Origin: Limosilactobacillus reuteri
GTDB lineage: Bacteria > Bacillota > Bacilli > Lactobacillales > Lactobacillaceae
Reading direction: 5' to 3'
Assembly: GCF_013694365.1 (NCBI RefSeq)
Contig: NZ_CP059275.1
Span: 682,001 to 746,000 of the forward strand
DNA length: 64,000 nucleotides
Part shown: piece after piece, positions 8,867-17,203 of the stretch
Numbering within the stretch: position 1 is the first letter of the stretch
Layout: each line of letters begins with the position of its first letter
Notes under the pieces: model-generated
What the model was told of the DNA's origin: nothing
Database searches by the model: none
The model's input: the letters and a program-made list of their open reading frames with translations, nothing else
Translations under genes and position numbers: made by a program

Positions 8867-9499
8867 ATGGCTGATAATAAGACAGACCCACGTGTAATTA
8901 AAACACGTAATAGTCTGCGCAAAGCTCTTGTATATCTGATGAGACGTGAAAAGCTTGAAGATATTAGCGTCCAAAAGATTACTGAAACTGCCAACATCAC
9001 TCGGGGAACTTTCTATCTTCACTATAAGGATAAACAAGATTTTATTCAGTCAGCAATCCAAGAGATTATTGACGATTTCTTTAACCAAGTAATGATCGAT
9101 AGTAATTTTTCGAAAGAACGGACGGTAAAGGTGTTTTCACTCCACAAAGCGTTTCAGTATATCGAAAATAACGCCGATATTTTTGATGTTCTATTAAATA
9201 ATGAAAAGAATAACTTCTTTTATGAACAACTTTACAATCGGTTAGCAAATGAAATGACACACTTTAATGAGCAAGTGAATAAGAACCAACAGTTGAAGGT
9301 CCCACTTAATTTGCAGATTTCCTTTGTTGATTCAGCATTTCTGGGTTTAGTAAGTCGGTGGCTAGAAGATGGCATGATTTATACTCCACGTTACATGACA
9401 CAAAGCGTGGCAAAAACGTTGAATCAGTTTAGTAGCGAGAATATTTCTTTGGTTAGTTTTTTTGATGGTGAACTAGAAGGAACTTTAGAAAAGATTTAA
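8867..9499 (+). CDS. TetR/AcrR family transcriptional regulator
   Basis: The 210-residue protein has an N-terminal TetR helix-turn-helix at about residues 33-53 (ISVQKITETANITRGTFYLHY) and an all-helical ligand-binding C-terminal domain. A longer frame runs upstream through the tRNA, but the start at 8867 is correct because it begins right after the tRNA and gives MADNKTDPRV before the DNA-binding domain. The C-terminal domain resembles the TetR_C_33-like type of Firmicutes regulators. The target is unknown, and no operator can be seen because flanking DNA is missing. Confidence 0.85.
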   Translation: MADNKTDPRVIKTRNSLRKALVYLMRREKLEDISVQKITETANITRGTFYLHYKDKQDFIQSAIQEIIDDFFNQVMIDSNFSKERTVKVFSLHKAFQYIENNADIFDVLLNNEKNNFFYEQLYNRLANEMTHFNEQVNKNQQLKVPLNLQISFVDSAFLGLVSRWLEDGMIYTPRYMTQSVAKTLNQFSSENISLVSFFDGELEGTLEKI

Positions 9500-9619
9500 C
9501 CCCCGCAAGCAACAATAGGCCTCCAACGTTCGGCTTTTTTGCCGGACGTTGGAGGCCATTGTTGTACTGCGTATTTCCTTTTTATGAAAGTAACTTAACT
9601 TATGTCACAGTCCTTTTTT
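9500..9619 (+). promoter_or_regulatory. Ribosomal protein L21 leader RNA (5' UTR of rplU)
   Basis: A 120-base untranslated segment is retained directly before rplU. It forms a long hairpin: AACAAT (9511-9516), one bulged A, then 17 bases 9518-9534 pairing with 9541-9563, with loop TTTTTT. Conserved-looking single-stranded sequence follows (GTACTGCGTATTT, then ATGAAAGTAACTTAACTTATGTCACAGTCC). Position and form fit the Firmicutes L21 leader, thought to regulate the rplU operon by binding a ribosomal protein. No Shine-Dalgarno site remains before the rplU ATG. A near copy occurs at 48923-49035. Confidence 0.85.
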
Positions 9620-9928
9620 ATGTACGCAATTATCGTTACTGGTGGTAAGCAATACAAGGTAGAAGAAGGTGCTTCTATCTATGTTGAAAAGCTTGATGCT
9701 AAGGAAGGTGACAAGGTAACTTTTGATCAAGTTATCTTTGTCGGTGGAGACGACACTAAGATCGGTACTCCTGTAGTTGACGGTGCTTCTGTTGAAGGTA
9801 CTGTTGACAAACAAGGTAAGGAAAAGAAGGTTGTTACCTTTAAGTACAAGCCTAAGAAGCACACTCACACTAAGCAAGGTCACCGTCAACCTTACACTAA
9901 GGTTACTATCAACAAGATCAACGCTTAA
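9620..9928 (+). CDS. rplU: 50S ribosomal protein L21
   Basis: The 102-residue product [17 protein letters not shown] is a normal-length bacterial L21. A start at 9602 would add six residues read from the leader RNA and is rejected; the native start is ATG at 9620. The C-terminal half has the basic [19 protein letters not shown] segment that contacts 23S rRNA. It heads the conserved rplU-prp-rpmA operon. Confidence 0.97.
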   Translation: MYAIIVTGGKQYKVEEGASIYVEKLDAKEGDKVTFDQVIFVGGDDTKIGTPVVDGASVEGTVDKQGKEKKVVTFKYKPKKHTHTKQGHRQPYTKVTINKINA

Positions 9929-10252
9929 ATGATTCGAGCACAGTTTAATTTAGATTCGAATCAGCGGATCACTTCTTTTAAAATGACTGGGCATGCTGAA
10001 TCTGGTCCATATGGGCAAGATATTGTTTGTGCCGCGGTTTCTGCATTATCTATTTCAACGGTGAACGGCCTTGAACAAGTTATTCATACAAAGCCTCACC
10101 TTAAACAAGATAATGATAATGGTGGCTTTCTGGAAGTTACAGGATTAGACCTTGGTCATGATAGTCAGATCCTTCTTAAAACCTTTTTAAATGGATTATG
10201 TGATATCCAAGAAAGCTATCCACAAAACATTGAAGTAAAAATGTTTGATTAA
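9929..10252 (+). CDS. prp: Ribosomal-processing cysteine protease Prp
   Basis: Prp removes the N-terminal extension of ribosomal protein L27 in Firmicutes and relatives. The 107-residue protein has the family's GHA motif with His22 and the DIVCAAVSAL motif with Cys34, the catalytic pair. It lies between rplU and rpmA, the invariant context. Its substrate site (MNLQFF) is visible in the next gene. Older annotations call this YsxB or DUF464. Confidence 0.95.
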   Translation: MIRAQFNLDSNQRITSFKMTGHAESGPYGQDIVCAAVSALSISTVNGLEQVIHTKPHLKQDNDNGGFLEVTGLDLGHDSQILLKTFLNGLCDIQESYPQNIEVKMFD

Positions 10253-10534
10253 ATGATTATGAATTTACAATTCTTCTCCCACCACAAGGGGGGTGGTTCC
10301 ACTGCTAACGGTCGGAACTCAGCTGGTCGTCGTCTTGGTACTAAGGCTGCTGATGGTTCAATCGTAACTGCTGGATCAATCATCTACCGTCAACGTGGTA
10401 CTCACATCAACCCAGGTGAAAACGTGGGTCGTGGTGGAGACGATACATTATACGCTAAGGTAGCCGGTGTTGTTAAATTTGAACGCATGGGTCGCAGTAA
10501 GCGTAAGGTATCGGTTTACCCAATCGCTGAATAG
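10253..10534 (+). CDS. rpmA: 50S ribosomal protein L27
   Basis: This 93-residue L27 starts [17 protein letters not shown]. Residues up to FF at 7-8 form the extension that Prp cleaves, leaving a new N-terminus that reaches the peptidyl transferase centre. A second ATG at 10259 gives MNLQFF and may be the true start. The stop codon is TAG. The body has the usual Gly- and Arg-rich [11 protein letters not shown] region. Confidence 0.97.
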   Translation: MIMNLQFFSHHKGGGSTANGRNSAGRRLGTKAADGSIVTAGSIIYRQRGTHINPGENVGRGGDDTLYAKVAGVVKFERMGRSKRKVSVYPIAE

Positions 10535-11242
10535 ATGACGATTGTTGATAAAGCTAAAGATGTCCAAGAAAAAATTATTGCTGCATGTAAGCGCAGCGGT
10601 CGCGATCCTCAAGATGTTCAACTGTTACCGGTTAGCAAAAATCATCCGGCGGCAGATATTGCAGAGCTTTATAAAGCTGGATGGAACAGTTTCGGTGAAA
10701 ATTATGTTCAAGAATTAGATAAAAAGCATGATGAATTACCAGCCGACATTAACTGGTATATGATTGGCCACCTTCAGCGTAATAAGGTTAAATATATTGC
10801 TGATTACGTTACAATGATTCAATCAGTTGATTCCCTTAAGCTAATGAAGACGATTGAAAAAGAAGGAAGAAAGCATAATCGAATAATCCCGATTTTAATT
10901 GAAGTTAATGTTGGAGAAGAAGAGAGTAAATTTGGGGTTAAGCCAACTTTGCAAGATTGCATGGAATTAGCTGAGGCCAGTCTTCAATTGCCACATGTAA
11001 AGTTACGGGGATTAATGACAAGTGCTCCTTATTATGATGATCCGGAAAAAACGCGGCCGATTTTTCGCCGACTACGTGAATTGTGCGATGAAATGAACAA
11101 CCAAAATGATCAATTAAAATTAGATGTTCTTAGTATGGGGATGACCCATGATTATGAAATAGCGGTAGAAGAAGGGTCAACCTGTGTGCGGGTTGGGACA
11201 GCTATCTTTGGCCCTCGTGATTACTCTAACCGGCAGTATTAA
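10535..11242 (+). CDS. YggS family PLP homeostasis protein
   Basis: This 235-residue single-domain TIM-barrel PLP-binding protein belongs to the YggS/YlmE/PROSC family, which buffers PLP and affects amino acid metabolism without a known enzyme activity. The PLP lysine is in LLPVSKNHP (Lys35). Other family marks are FGENYVQE near residue 53 and LSMGMTHDYEIAVEEGST near the C-terminus. In many Firmicutes the gene sits in the division cluster near sepF; here it follows rpmA, which may reflect lineage or the joining of features. Confidence 0.92.
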   Translation: MTIVDKAKDVQEKIIAACKRSGRDPQDVQLLPVSKNHPAADIAELYKAGWNSFGENYVQELDKKHDELPADINWYMIGHLQRNKVKYIADYVTMIQSVDSLKLMKTIEKEGRKHNRIIPILIEVNVGEEESKFGVKPTLQDCMELAEASLQLPHVKLRGLMTSAPYYDDPEKTRPIFRRLRELCDEMNNQNDQLKLDVLSMGMTHDYEIAVEEGSTCVRVGTAIFGPRDYSNRQY

Positions 11243-12319
11243 ATGTCTAGAATTAAACGTTTACAGAAGAAATTTGAAAAATTATATATCGATGCATTTT
11301 TAGTAACGGATGAAAAAAACATTTATTACCTCACTGGCTTTAATCTTATTGAAGGCGATGGATGCCTTTTAATAACAAAAGATAATGCAATTATTATTAC
11401 TGATGACCGGTACCAGCTTGCATTAGAAGAATTTGAAAACGATGAGGTTGTGGGAATGATTACCCGTGACTATTACGGTTCGCTTAATAAAATATGTCAG
11501 GGGATGAAAGTGACTGTTCTGGGATATGAAGATACAGTTACTTATGCCTTATTTGATATGCTTGATGAGCAGATGGCGACAGACCTTGTTCCTTTCCACC
11601 AGCAAATTGAACGGATGCGAATGATTAAGGATAGTGATGAAGTAAATGCCCTGCGTGCTTCTGCAGACTTGCATTCAGCGGGATACCGGTATCTTTTAGA
11701 AAATGTCCACGCTGGGATGACCGAGCGCCATGTTGCGAACTTGCTTGATTTTTGGATGAAAGAACATGGAGCGAGCGGGGCCTCTTTTCCAACAATTATC
11801 GCTAGTGGCAAAAATGCGGCCAAACCGCATGCGACGGCTTCAAAAAAGGTGATTGAAGACGGCGATATTGTTACTGTTGATTTTGGCTACTACTTCAATG
11901 GCTATACGGCAGACATGACCAGAACATTTGCCGTTGGTTCAATTGATCCAGAATTACGTGATGCTTATCAAATCGTCAATGAGGCCCGTGAAGCTGTAAT
12001 TCAAGCTGCTCATGTTGGGCAACGAGGAGACCAACTTGACTTTGCGGGACGGCAATTAATCGAAATAGCAGGTTATGGGGATGAATTCAACCATGGAATG
12101 GGGCATGGAATAGGCTTATCGGTTCATGAATTGCCTGCTAGCTATGGACCCAGTGCTCAAAATATTAAATTGCGGAACAATGAAGTTATCACTGTTGAAC
12201 CCGGTATCTATATTCCTGAAATCGGCGGGGTCCGGATAGAAGATGATATTCTGGTTACTCACGGTGGAGTTGAAGTGCTGACAAAGGCGCCAACTGATCT
12301 AATAATCGTAGGAAAATAG
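11243..12319 (+). CDS. M24 family Xaa-Pro peptidase
   Basis: The 358-residue protein has an N-terminal creatinase-like domain and a C-terminal pita-bread peptidase domain. Metal ligands are visible: Asp213 and Asp224 in VDFGYYFNGYTADMTRTF, His288 in GHGIGLSVHE, Glu319 in VEPGIY and Glu333 in RIEDD. It should cleave Xaa-Pro bonds (dipeptidase or aminopeptidase, PepQ/YpdF-like). In related genomes a gene of this type lies just before efp and the Asp23-nusB block. It is here followed by another gene and efp is absent. Confidence 0.92.
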   Translation: MSRIKRLQKKFEKLYIDAFLVTDEKNIYYLTGFNLIEGDGCLLITKDNAIIITDDRYQLALEEFENDEVVGMITRDYYGSLNKICQGMKVTVLGYEDTVTYALFDMLDEQMATDLVPFHQQIERMRMIKDSDEVNALRASADLHSAGYRYLLENVHAGMTERHVANLLDFWMKEHGASGASFPTIIASGKNAAKPHATASKKVIEDGDIVTVDFGYYFNGYTADMTRTFAVGSIDPELRDAYQIVNEAREAVIQAAHVGQRGDQLDFAGRQLIEIAGYGDEFNHGMGHGIGLSVHELPASYGPSAQNIKLRNNEVITVEPGIYIPEIGGVRIEDDILVTHGGVEVLTKAPTDLIIVGK

Positions 12320-12994
12320 ATGCAACTTACTACTCTGTATAATAATATTAATCAACAGGGAATGTCGGCAATTAGAAATCATCAAGAACAGCTAGATCGT
12401 AACTTGCTAAATCCTGATAAAGATATGCGTCGAGGACTGACGCTTACTGCTTCACTGCCTGCGCACGTTAGTCGGAACATTATGTTTTGCTTGCAAAAGT
12501 TGGCTGCAATTGAGCCTAACCAATACTTCTATCCTCCTGCTGACCTGCATATTACGATTATTGACCTTATTGCAGCTAGTTCATACTTTTCGCTCTCAAC
12601 ATTTGAAGAGGAAAAATATAAAAACGTAGTAGGGCAGATTATTTCACAAATTGGACCGATTCATTGGCGTTTAGCAGGAATGATCACTAGTTCAGGAGCA
12701 CTTCTTGTAAAAGGGTATTATTCAGCAGAATTATCAACTTTACGGAATGTACTTAGGAAAGAACTGCCGTTACATGACTTATTGCTAAAAGAACGATATC
12801 CAACAATCTCAGGACATGTGACGGTTGCACGGTATACTAGTCCGCTTCAGCAGGCAGACCAATTCTTGAAAACGTTAGAAGAATTTAAATCAATTAATTT
12901 CGGACAATTTACCACATCTAGTCTCGATTTAGTCGTTCATGATTGGTATAATCATAATTCGCGGTTAATTTCTAAACTGGCGCTATGTTCCTAA
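12320..12994 (+). CDS. 2H phosphoesterase-like protein
   Basis: The 224-residue protein has two H-x-T motifs, HIT at residues 77-79 and HVT at 166-168, each on a predicted beta strand (LHITIIDL and SGHVTVARY). The spacing of about 90 residues fits the 2H phosphoesterase / 2'-5' RNA ligase-like superfamily. Members act on cyclic phosphates or RNA ends, but the substrate here is unknown. No membrane segment is seen. The stop of the preceding gene is TAG followed immediately by this ATG. Confidence 0.6.
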   Translation: MQLTTLYNNINQQGMSAIRNHQEQLDRNLLNPDKDMRRGLTLTASLPAHVSRNIMFCLQKLAAIEPNQYFYPPADLHITIIDLIAASSYFSLSTFEEEKYKNVVGQIISQIGPIHWRLAGMITSSGALLVKGYYSAELSTLRNVLRKELPLHDLLLKERYPTISGHVTVARYTSPLQQADQFLKTLEEFKSINFGQFTTSSLDLVVHDWYNHNSRLISKLALCS

Positions 12995-13432
12995 ATGGCT
13001 GAAGAATCAAAGATTGTTTTAAGTAGTGAAGACAAGTCACTCGGGACAATTCAAATTTCGCCACGAGTTTTAGAAATTATTGCGGGGATTGCCGCAAGTG
13101 AAATCGATGGTGTTTCAAAGATGTATGGTTCATTTGCAAATAGCGTAAGTGAACTTTTGGGACGCTCTGATCGCCGGCGTGGGGTAAAGCTTTCCAGCAA
13201 TGATGAAAAATTATCACTTGATGTGGATGTTTATGTTGAATATGGTGTCTCTGTTCCTAAAGTAGCGGCAATGATTCAAGATAAGGTCAAACAACAAATC
13301 ACATTAATGACTGATTTAAAAGTAAAAGAAGTTAATGTTCATATTAAGGGAATCGTAACATCTAAAGAAGACCAACAAGTAGACCCTAATGACTTGTTTG
13401 GCGAACATCTTAATGACGAGGCTGGTGAATAA
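12995..13432 (+). CDS. Asp23/Gls24 family envelope stress protein (YqhY-like)
   Basis: This 145-residue Asp23-domain protein contains the strands and helix GTIQISPRVLEIIAGIAASE and VDVYVEYGVSVPKVAAMIQDKVK. It sits directly before nusB, the usual place of yqhY, which in Bacillus is linked to control of acetyl-CoA carboxylase. A second Asp23-domain gene lies at 32300, next to fakA. Molecular function is not established in this family. Confidence 0.88.
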   Translation: MAEESKIVLSSEDKSLGTIQISPRVLEIIAGIAASEIDGVSKMYGSFANSVSELLGRSDRRRGVKLSSNDEKLSLDVDVYVEYGVSVPKVAAMIQDKVKQQITLMTDLKVKEVNVHIKGIVTSKEDQQVDPNDLFGEHLNDEAGE

Positions 13433-13849
13433 ATGAGTTTAAACCGACACATGATTCGTGAGGAAGCTTTTCAAGTTCTCTTCGCTTTGCAATCAGATCC
13501 TGAAGCCGATATTCAAACTGTGTATGAGGCAATTCCTCATCATGATGAAAAGCAAATTCCCCCTTATTTACTGACTTTAGTAAATGGGGTGCGAGAACAT
13601 CAAGATCAGCTCGACGAACAAATCAATGACCTTCTCGCAAGCGGATGGACCATCAATCGTTTAGCAAAGCCGGATTTAGTTATTTTACGGCTTGCTTTAT
13701 TTGAAATTCAATATGCTGAAAATGTTCCAACAGTAGTAGCAATTAATGAAGCACTAGAACTTACGAAAACATTCAGCAGTGATAAGTCACGTAAATTTAT
13801 CAATGGAGCCCTTGGCAAATTTGAAAAACAAGTCAACACGAATAACTAA
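13433..13849 (+). CDS. nusB: Transcription antitermination factor NusB
   Basis: NusB binds boxA RNA with S10 (NusE) and supports antitermination of rRNA transcription. The 138-residue all-helical protein has the RHMIREEAFQVLFALQ N-terminal arginine-rich helix and the conserved VAINEALELTKTFSSDKSRKFINGALGK C-terminal part. Length and placement before folD are typical of Firmicutes. Confidence 0.95.
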   Translation: MSLNRHMIREEAFQVLFALQSDPEADIQTVYEAIPHHDEKQIPPYLLTLVNGVREHQDQLDEQINDLLASGWTINRLAKPDLVILRLALFEIQYAENVPTVVAINEALELTKTFSSDKSRKFINGALGKFEKQVNTNN

Positions 13850-14710
13850 GTGACGACAATTATTGATGGCAAGGCCCTTGCTAAAAAAATCAATGCCCAG
13901 ACCCAAAAACTGGTGGCACAGTTAAAAGAAAAACAAAATATAACTCCGGGAATTGCAGTCGTGATTGCTGGTGATGATGCAGCGAGCTTAATCTATACCC
14001 GAAATAAGCATAATAAGGCTACTAGGTTAGGAATCAATTCAATTTTAAAAAAATTTCCTGCTGATGTTAGTCAAGATGAGCTTCTTGCCGAAATTGAAAA
14101 GCTGAATCATGATGACACAATTGATGCCATTCTTGTTCAACAACCCCTTCCTCCTCAATTGGATTCAGAAGTAATTACCAATGCTATATTGCCAACTAAG
14201 GATGTTGATGGCCTTAATCCCCTAAATTTAGGAAAACTGTTTGCCAATCAACATGGTAATTATCCAGTGGCCTGTACACCTCGCGGAATTATGCGGATGT
14301 TGGCAGAATATAATATTGATTTACAAGGGAAAAATGCAGTTATCGTTGGTCGGAGTATTTTAGTTGGTAAACCTCTTTTAGCTCTTTTAAATAATGCTAA
14401 CGCAACTGTAACAATGGCTGGAAGAAGTACTGGCGACCTTTCTGCTTTAACGAAAACAGCGGATATTTTAATTGTTGCTACTGGTGTGCCTAACCTTATC
14501 AAGGAGACAGATGTAAAACCAGGAGCAGTGGTAATTGATGTGGGAATTAATCGTTTAAGCAATGGTAAATTGACAGGGGATGTTGATTTTGAAGCGGTAA
14601 AGACAAAAGCTCAGGCAATCACTCCTGTTCCAGGTGGCGTAGGACCAATGACAATTGCAACTTTAATGGAACAAACAGTTGATTTAGCGCGGTGGAGGCA
14701 TCATGGATAG
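13850..14710 (+). CDS. folD: Bifunctional methylenetetrahydrofolate dehydrogenase/cyclohydrolase FolD
   Basis: FolD interconverts 5,10-methylene-THF, methenyl-THF and 10-formyl-THF. The 286-residue protein starts with GTG. It has the YTRNKHNKA segment with the catalytic Lys, [17 protein letters not shown] and the NADP-site [11 protein letters not shown], and ends with [17 protein letters not shown]. Its last eight bases (ATGGATAG) are repeated at the start of xseA, showing a native overlap. 10-formyl-THF made here is the donor for Fmt, also in this window. Confidence 0.96.
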   Translation: MTTIIDGKALAKKINAQTQKLVAQLKEKQNITPGIAVVIAGDDAASLIYTRNKHNKATRLGINSILKKFPADVSQDELLAEIEKLNHDDTIDAILVQQPLPPQLDSEVITNAILPTKDVDGLNPLNLGKLFANQHGNYPVACTPRGIMRMLAEYNIDLQGKNAVIVGRSILVGKPLLALLNNANATVTMAGRSTGDLSALTKTADILIVATGVPNLIKETDVKPGAVVIDVGINRLSNGKLTGDVDFEAVKTKAQAITPVPGGVGPMTIATLMEQTVDLARWRHHG

Positions 14711-14718
14711 ATGGATAG
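14694..14718 (+). repeat. xseA ribosome site and duplicated 8-base folD/xseA overlap
   Basis: GGAGG (14694-14698) lies four bases before the ATG inside the end of folD at 14703. ATGGATAG occurs at 14703-14710 as the end of folD and again at 14711-14718 as the start of xseA. The native genes overlap by eight bases and the overlap has been written twice. Confidence 0.8.
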
Positions 14719-16048
14719 AAGCCAGTATTTAACAGTTAGTGAACTAACTAAGTATTTGAAAATGAAGTTTGACCGGGATCCATACCTACATACGGTTTAT
14801 TTAACCGGTGAGCTTTCTAATTTTCGTTTACGGCAAAAGCATCAGTATTTTAGTTTAAAAGACGATAATGCTGTGATCGATGCTGTAATGTTTGAGCATC
14901 AATTCCGGAAAATTAAATTTACTCCTGAACAGGGGATGAAAGTTTGTGTAGTCGGTCATGTAAGTTTATATGAAAAAAGTGGTCGCTATCAGATTTATAT
15001 TGATCGGATGGAGCCAGATGGTCTAGGCTCTTTATACTTAGCGTTTGAACAACTAAAAAAGAAATTGAGCGCTGAAGGTCTATTTAATTTACCTAAAAAA
15101 CAGATCTTAATGTTTCCGAAACGAATTGCAGTTGTTACTAGTATTGATGGGGCGGTTATCCGGGATATTAATACAACTGTTCGACGCCGTTATCCAATTG
15201 CTCAAGTTGTTCTATATCCCACTGTTGTTCAAGGAGATAAGGCAGCGGCGGATATTGCTAGACAAATTAACCGTGCCAATGACCGCGGCGACTTTGATAC
15301 CCTTATTATCGGTCGTGGTGGGGGATCAATGGAAGACTTATGGCCTTTTAATGAAGAAGTAGTTGCCCGTGCAATTGCCAATAGTAAAATTCCGGTAATT
15401 TCATCAGTTGGTCACGAGACAGATACAACAATTGCCGACCTCGTAGCTGATCAACGCGCAGCAACCCCAACTGCTGCTGCTGAATTAGCAACGCCGGTAA
15501 AATTAAACGATGTATTAATGACACTTAAAGATGATCAGAATCGTTTATTAAATACGATGCGGACTAAAATTAATTTTGACCGCCAACAATTGAATAAACA
15601 GCTGCAAAGCTATATTTTTCAGCAACCGACAAGATTATATGAAAACTATGCACAAAAGGTTGACCAATTGACGCAACAGCTAGGTCAAGCAGCACAAAAT
15701 AAAATGCAAGAGCTGCGAATGAACGTAGAAAGATTAAGTGGGCGTCTAACAGCTATTTCTCCACTGCATCGGGTTCAACAACAAGAACAGTTAGTTAATC
15801 AATTACAAAAACAATTGGTGACAGCCTCACTTGCCAACCAAAATGAAAAGAAACAACAAGTGACAACTCTTATTAAACAATTAGATTCACTGAGCCCCCT
15901 TAAAATTATGAGTCGGGGGTATACATATGTAACGAGTGATGAAAAAGTTGTTAATCATGCCAGTCAATTAACGGTTGGGCAAAATGTTCACCTGCATTTT
16001 GATGACGGGGAAGTTCAAGCAGAAATAAAAAAGGTAAAGGAGCACTAA
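14711..16048 (+). CDS. xseA: Exodeoxyribonuclease VII large subunit
   Basis: XseA with XseB degrades single-stranded DNA from both ends. The 445-residue protein has an N-terminal OB fold (TVYLTGELSNFR), a catalytic core with RGGGSMEDLWPFNEE, SSVGHETDTTIADLVADQRAATPTAAAE and a long Gln-rich coiled-coil region (about 265-385) that binds XseB. The native ATG overlaps folD. The next gene's ribosome site AAAGGAG lies in the last codons. Confidence 0.96.
   Translation: MDRSQYLTVSELTKYLKMKFDRDPYLHTVYLTGELSNFRLRQKHQYFSLKDDNAVIDAVMFEHQFRKIKFTPEQGMKVCVVGHVSLYEKSGRYQIYIDRMEPDGLGSLYLAFEQLKKKLSAEGLFNLPKKQILMFPKRIAVVTSIDGAVIRDINTTVRRRYPIAQVVLYPTVVQGDKAAADIARQINRANDRGDFDTLIIGRGGGSMEDLWPFNEEVVARAIANSKIPVISSVGHETDTTIADLVADQRAATPTAAAELATPVKLNDVLMTLKDDQNRLLNTMRTKINFDRQQLNKQLQSYIFQQPTRLYENYAQKVDQLTQQLGQAAQNKMQELRMNVERLSGRLTAISPLHRVQQQEQLVNQLQKQLVTASLANQNEKKQQVTTLIKQLDSLSPLKIMSRGYTYVTSDEKVVNHASQLTVGQNVHLHFDDGEVQAEIKKVKEH
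16036..16042 (+). promoter_or_regulatory. Shine-Dalgarno site for xseB within xseA
   Basis: AAAGGAG lies six bases before the xseB ATG at 16049. The normal distance shows that the xseA-xseB junction is at its native spacing. Confidence 0.75.
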
Positions 16049-16330
16049 ATGGCAACAGCAAAACCAACATTTGAAGAACAATTAGCACAATTACAACAGA
16101 TCGTTAATCACCTTGAACAGGGGAATGTGCCACTAGAAGAAGCCCTTCAACAGTTTCAAGAAGGAATCAAGCTTTCTAAGGAATTACAAATGAAGCTAAC
16201 AAATGCTGAAAAAACGCTTGGGCACTTAATTGACGATAATGGTGATGAGCAAGTCTACGAAAAACAAACCGATGACCCAAGCAATAATGGCGGTGGTAAC
16301 CGTGGATTTGGTAGCACTGATGAACAATAA
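16049..16330 (+). CDS. xseB: Exodeoxyribonuclease VII small subunit
   Basis: This 93-residue small subunit has the conserved FEEQLAQLQQIVNHLEQGNVPLEEALQQFQEGIKL helical hairpin. The Gly/Asn/Asp-rich C-terminal tail beyond about residue 65 is longer than the family minimum and probably disordered. It is translationally placed right after xseA. Confidence 0.95.
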   Translation: MATAKPTFEEQLAQLQQIVNHLEQGNVPLEEALQQFQEGIKLSKELQMKLTNAEKTLGHLIDDNGDEQVYEKQTDDPSNNGGGNRGFGSTDEQ

Positions 16331-17203
16331 ATGAGTACACCATTGCCGATTTTAAAAGAACAGATTGAAGATTATCTAAGCAAGTCATTGGCCACAGATA
16401 TTGATCAAGCAACGTTAGAAAGCTCAATGTTTTATTCCCTAATGGCTGGGGGCAAGCGGCTGCGTCCAGCATTGACGCTTGCAACAATTGAGATGTTGGG
16501 TGGCACGCTTAATGATGATCTGCTACGCGCAGCTTCTGCGTTGGAATTGCTTCATACATATTCATTAATTCACGATGACCTTCCAGCAATGGATAATGAT
16601 GATCTACGCCGCGGAAAACCAACTAATCACTGTAAATTTGGGGCAGGAATGGCAACTTTAGCAGGAGATGGATTATTGACATTGGCCTTTCAGTGGGTTG
16701 CCGATAACCATCTTCCAGCTAATGTTCGGAGTCAGTTGACCCTTGAACTTGCAAAAGCCGCGGGACCATCTGGAATGGTTGCGGGCCAAGCACGGGATAT
16801 TGAAGGCGAACACCAACATTTAAATTTAAACCAATTGAAATACTTGCACCGTCAAAAAACGGGGGAATTGATTCGCTATGCTGTTTTGGCAGGTGGGATT
16901 ATGATGGATCAATCTGCTGAAATCAAACAAGAGCTAGCAGCATTTGGTGAAAACTACGGGTTAGCATTTCAAATCTATGATGATTTAATGGATGTCCTCA
17001 GTACTACTGAAGAGATGGGAAAAGCTGTTCACAAAGATGCTGATGAGCAAAAAAATACTTATCCAGGATTACTTGGCATAGATGGTGCAAAGGAGCAGCT
17101 ACAGATAGCTTTAACTGCTGCTAATCAAAATCAAAAGAACCTTGAAAAGCTTACTGGCAAGTCATTTGCTGGTTATGATGACTTTTTAGCATATTTTAAA
17201 TAA
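16331..17203 (+). CDS. ispA: Farnesyl/geranyl diphosphate synthase (polyprenyl synthetase)
   Basis: It condenses IPP with allylic diphosphates, probably to farnesyl diphosphate for undecaprenyl and quinone-type lipids. The 290-residue all-alpha enzyme has GGKRLRPAL near residue 40, the first Asp-rich motif DDLPAMDND at 82-90 and the second, YDDLMD, near residue 217. The position between xseB and tlyA is the standard Firmicutes arrangement. Chain length is inferred from family placement. Confidence 0.94.
   Translation: MSTPLPILKEQIEDYLSKSLATDIDQATLESSMFYSLMAGGKRLRPALTLATIEMLGGTLNDDLLRAASALELLHTYSLIHDDLPAMDNDDLRRGKPTNHCKFGAGMATLAGDGLLTLAFQWVADNHLPANVRSQLTLELAKAAGPSGMVAGQARDIEGEHQHLNLNQLKYLHRQKTGELIRYAVLAGGIMMDQSAEIKQELAAFGENYGLAFQIYDDLMDVLSTTEEMGKAVHKDADEQKNTYPGLLGIDGAKEQLQIALTAANQNQKNLEKLTGKSFAGYDDFLAYFK

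Noticed and set aside
9602..9619. Upstream extension of rplU to ATG at 9602
   Set aside because: The added six residues come from the leader RNA, and L21 proteins begin MYAII at 9620.
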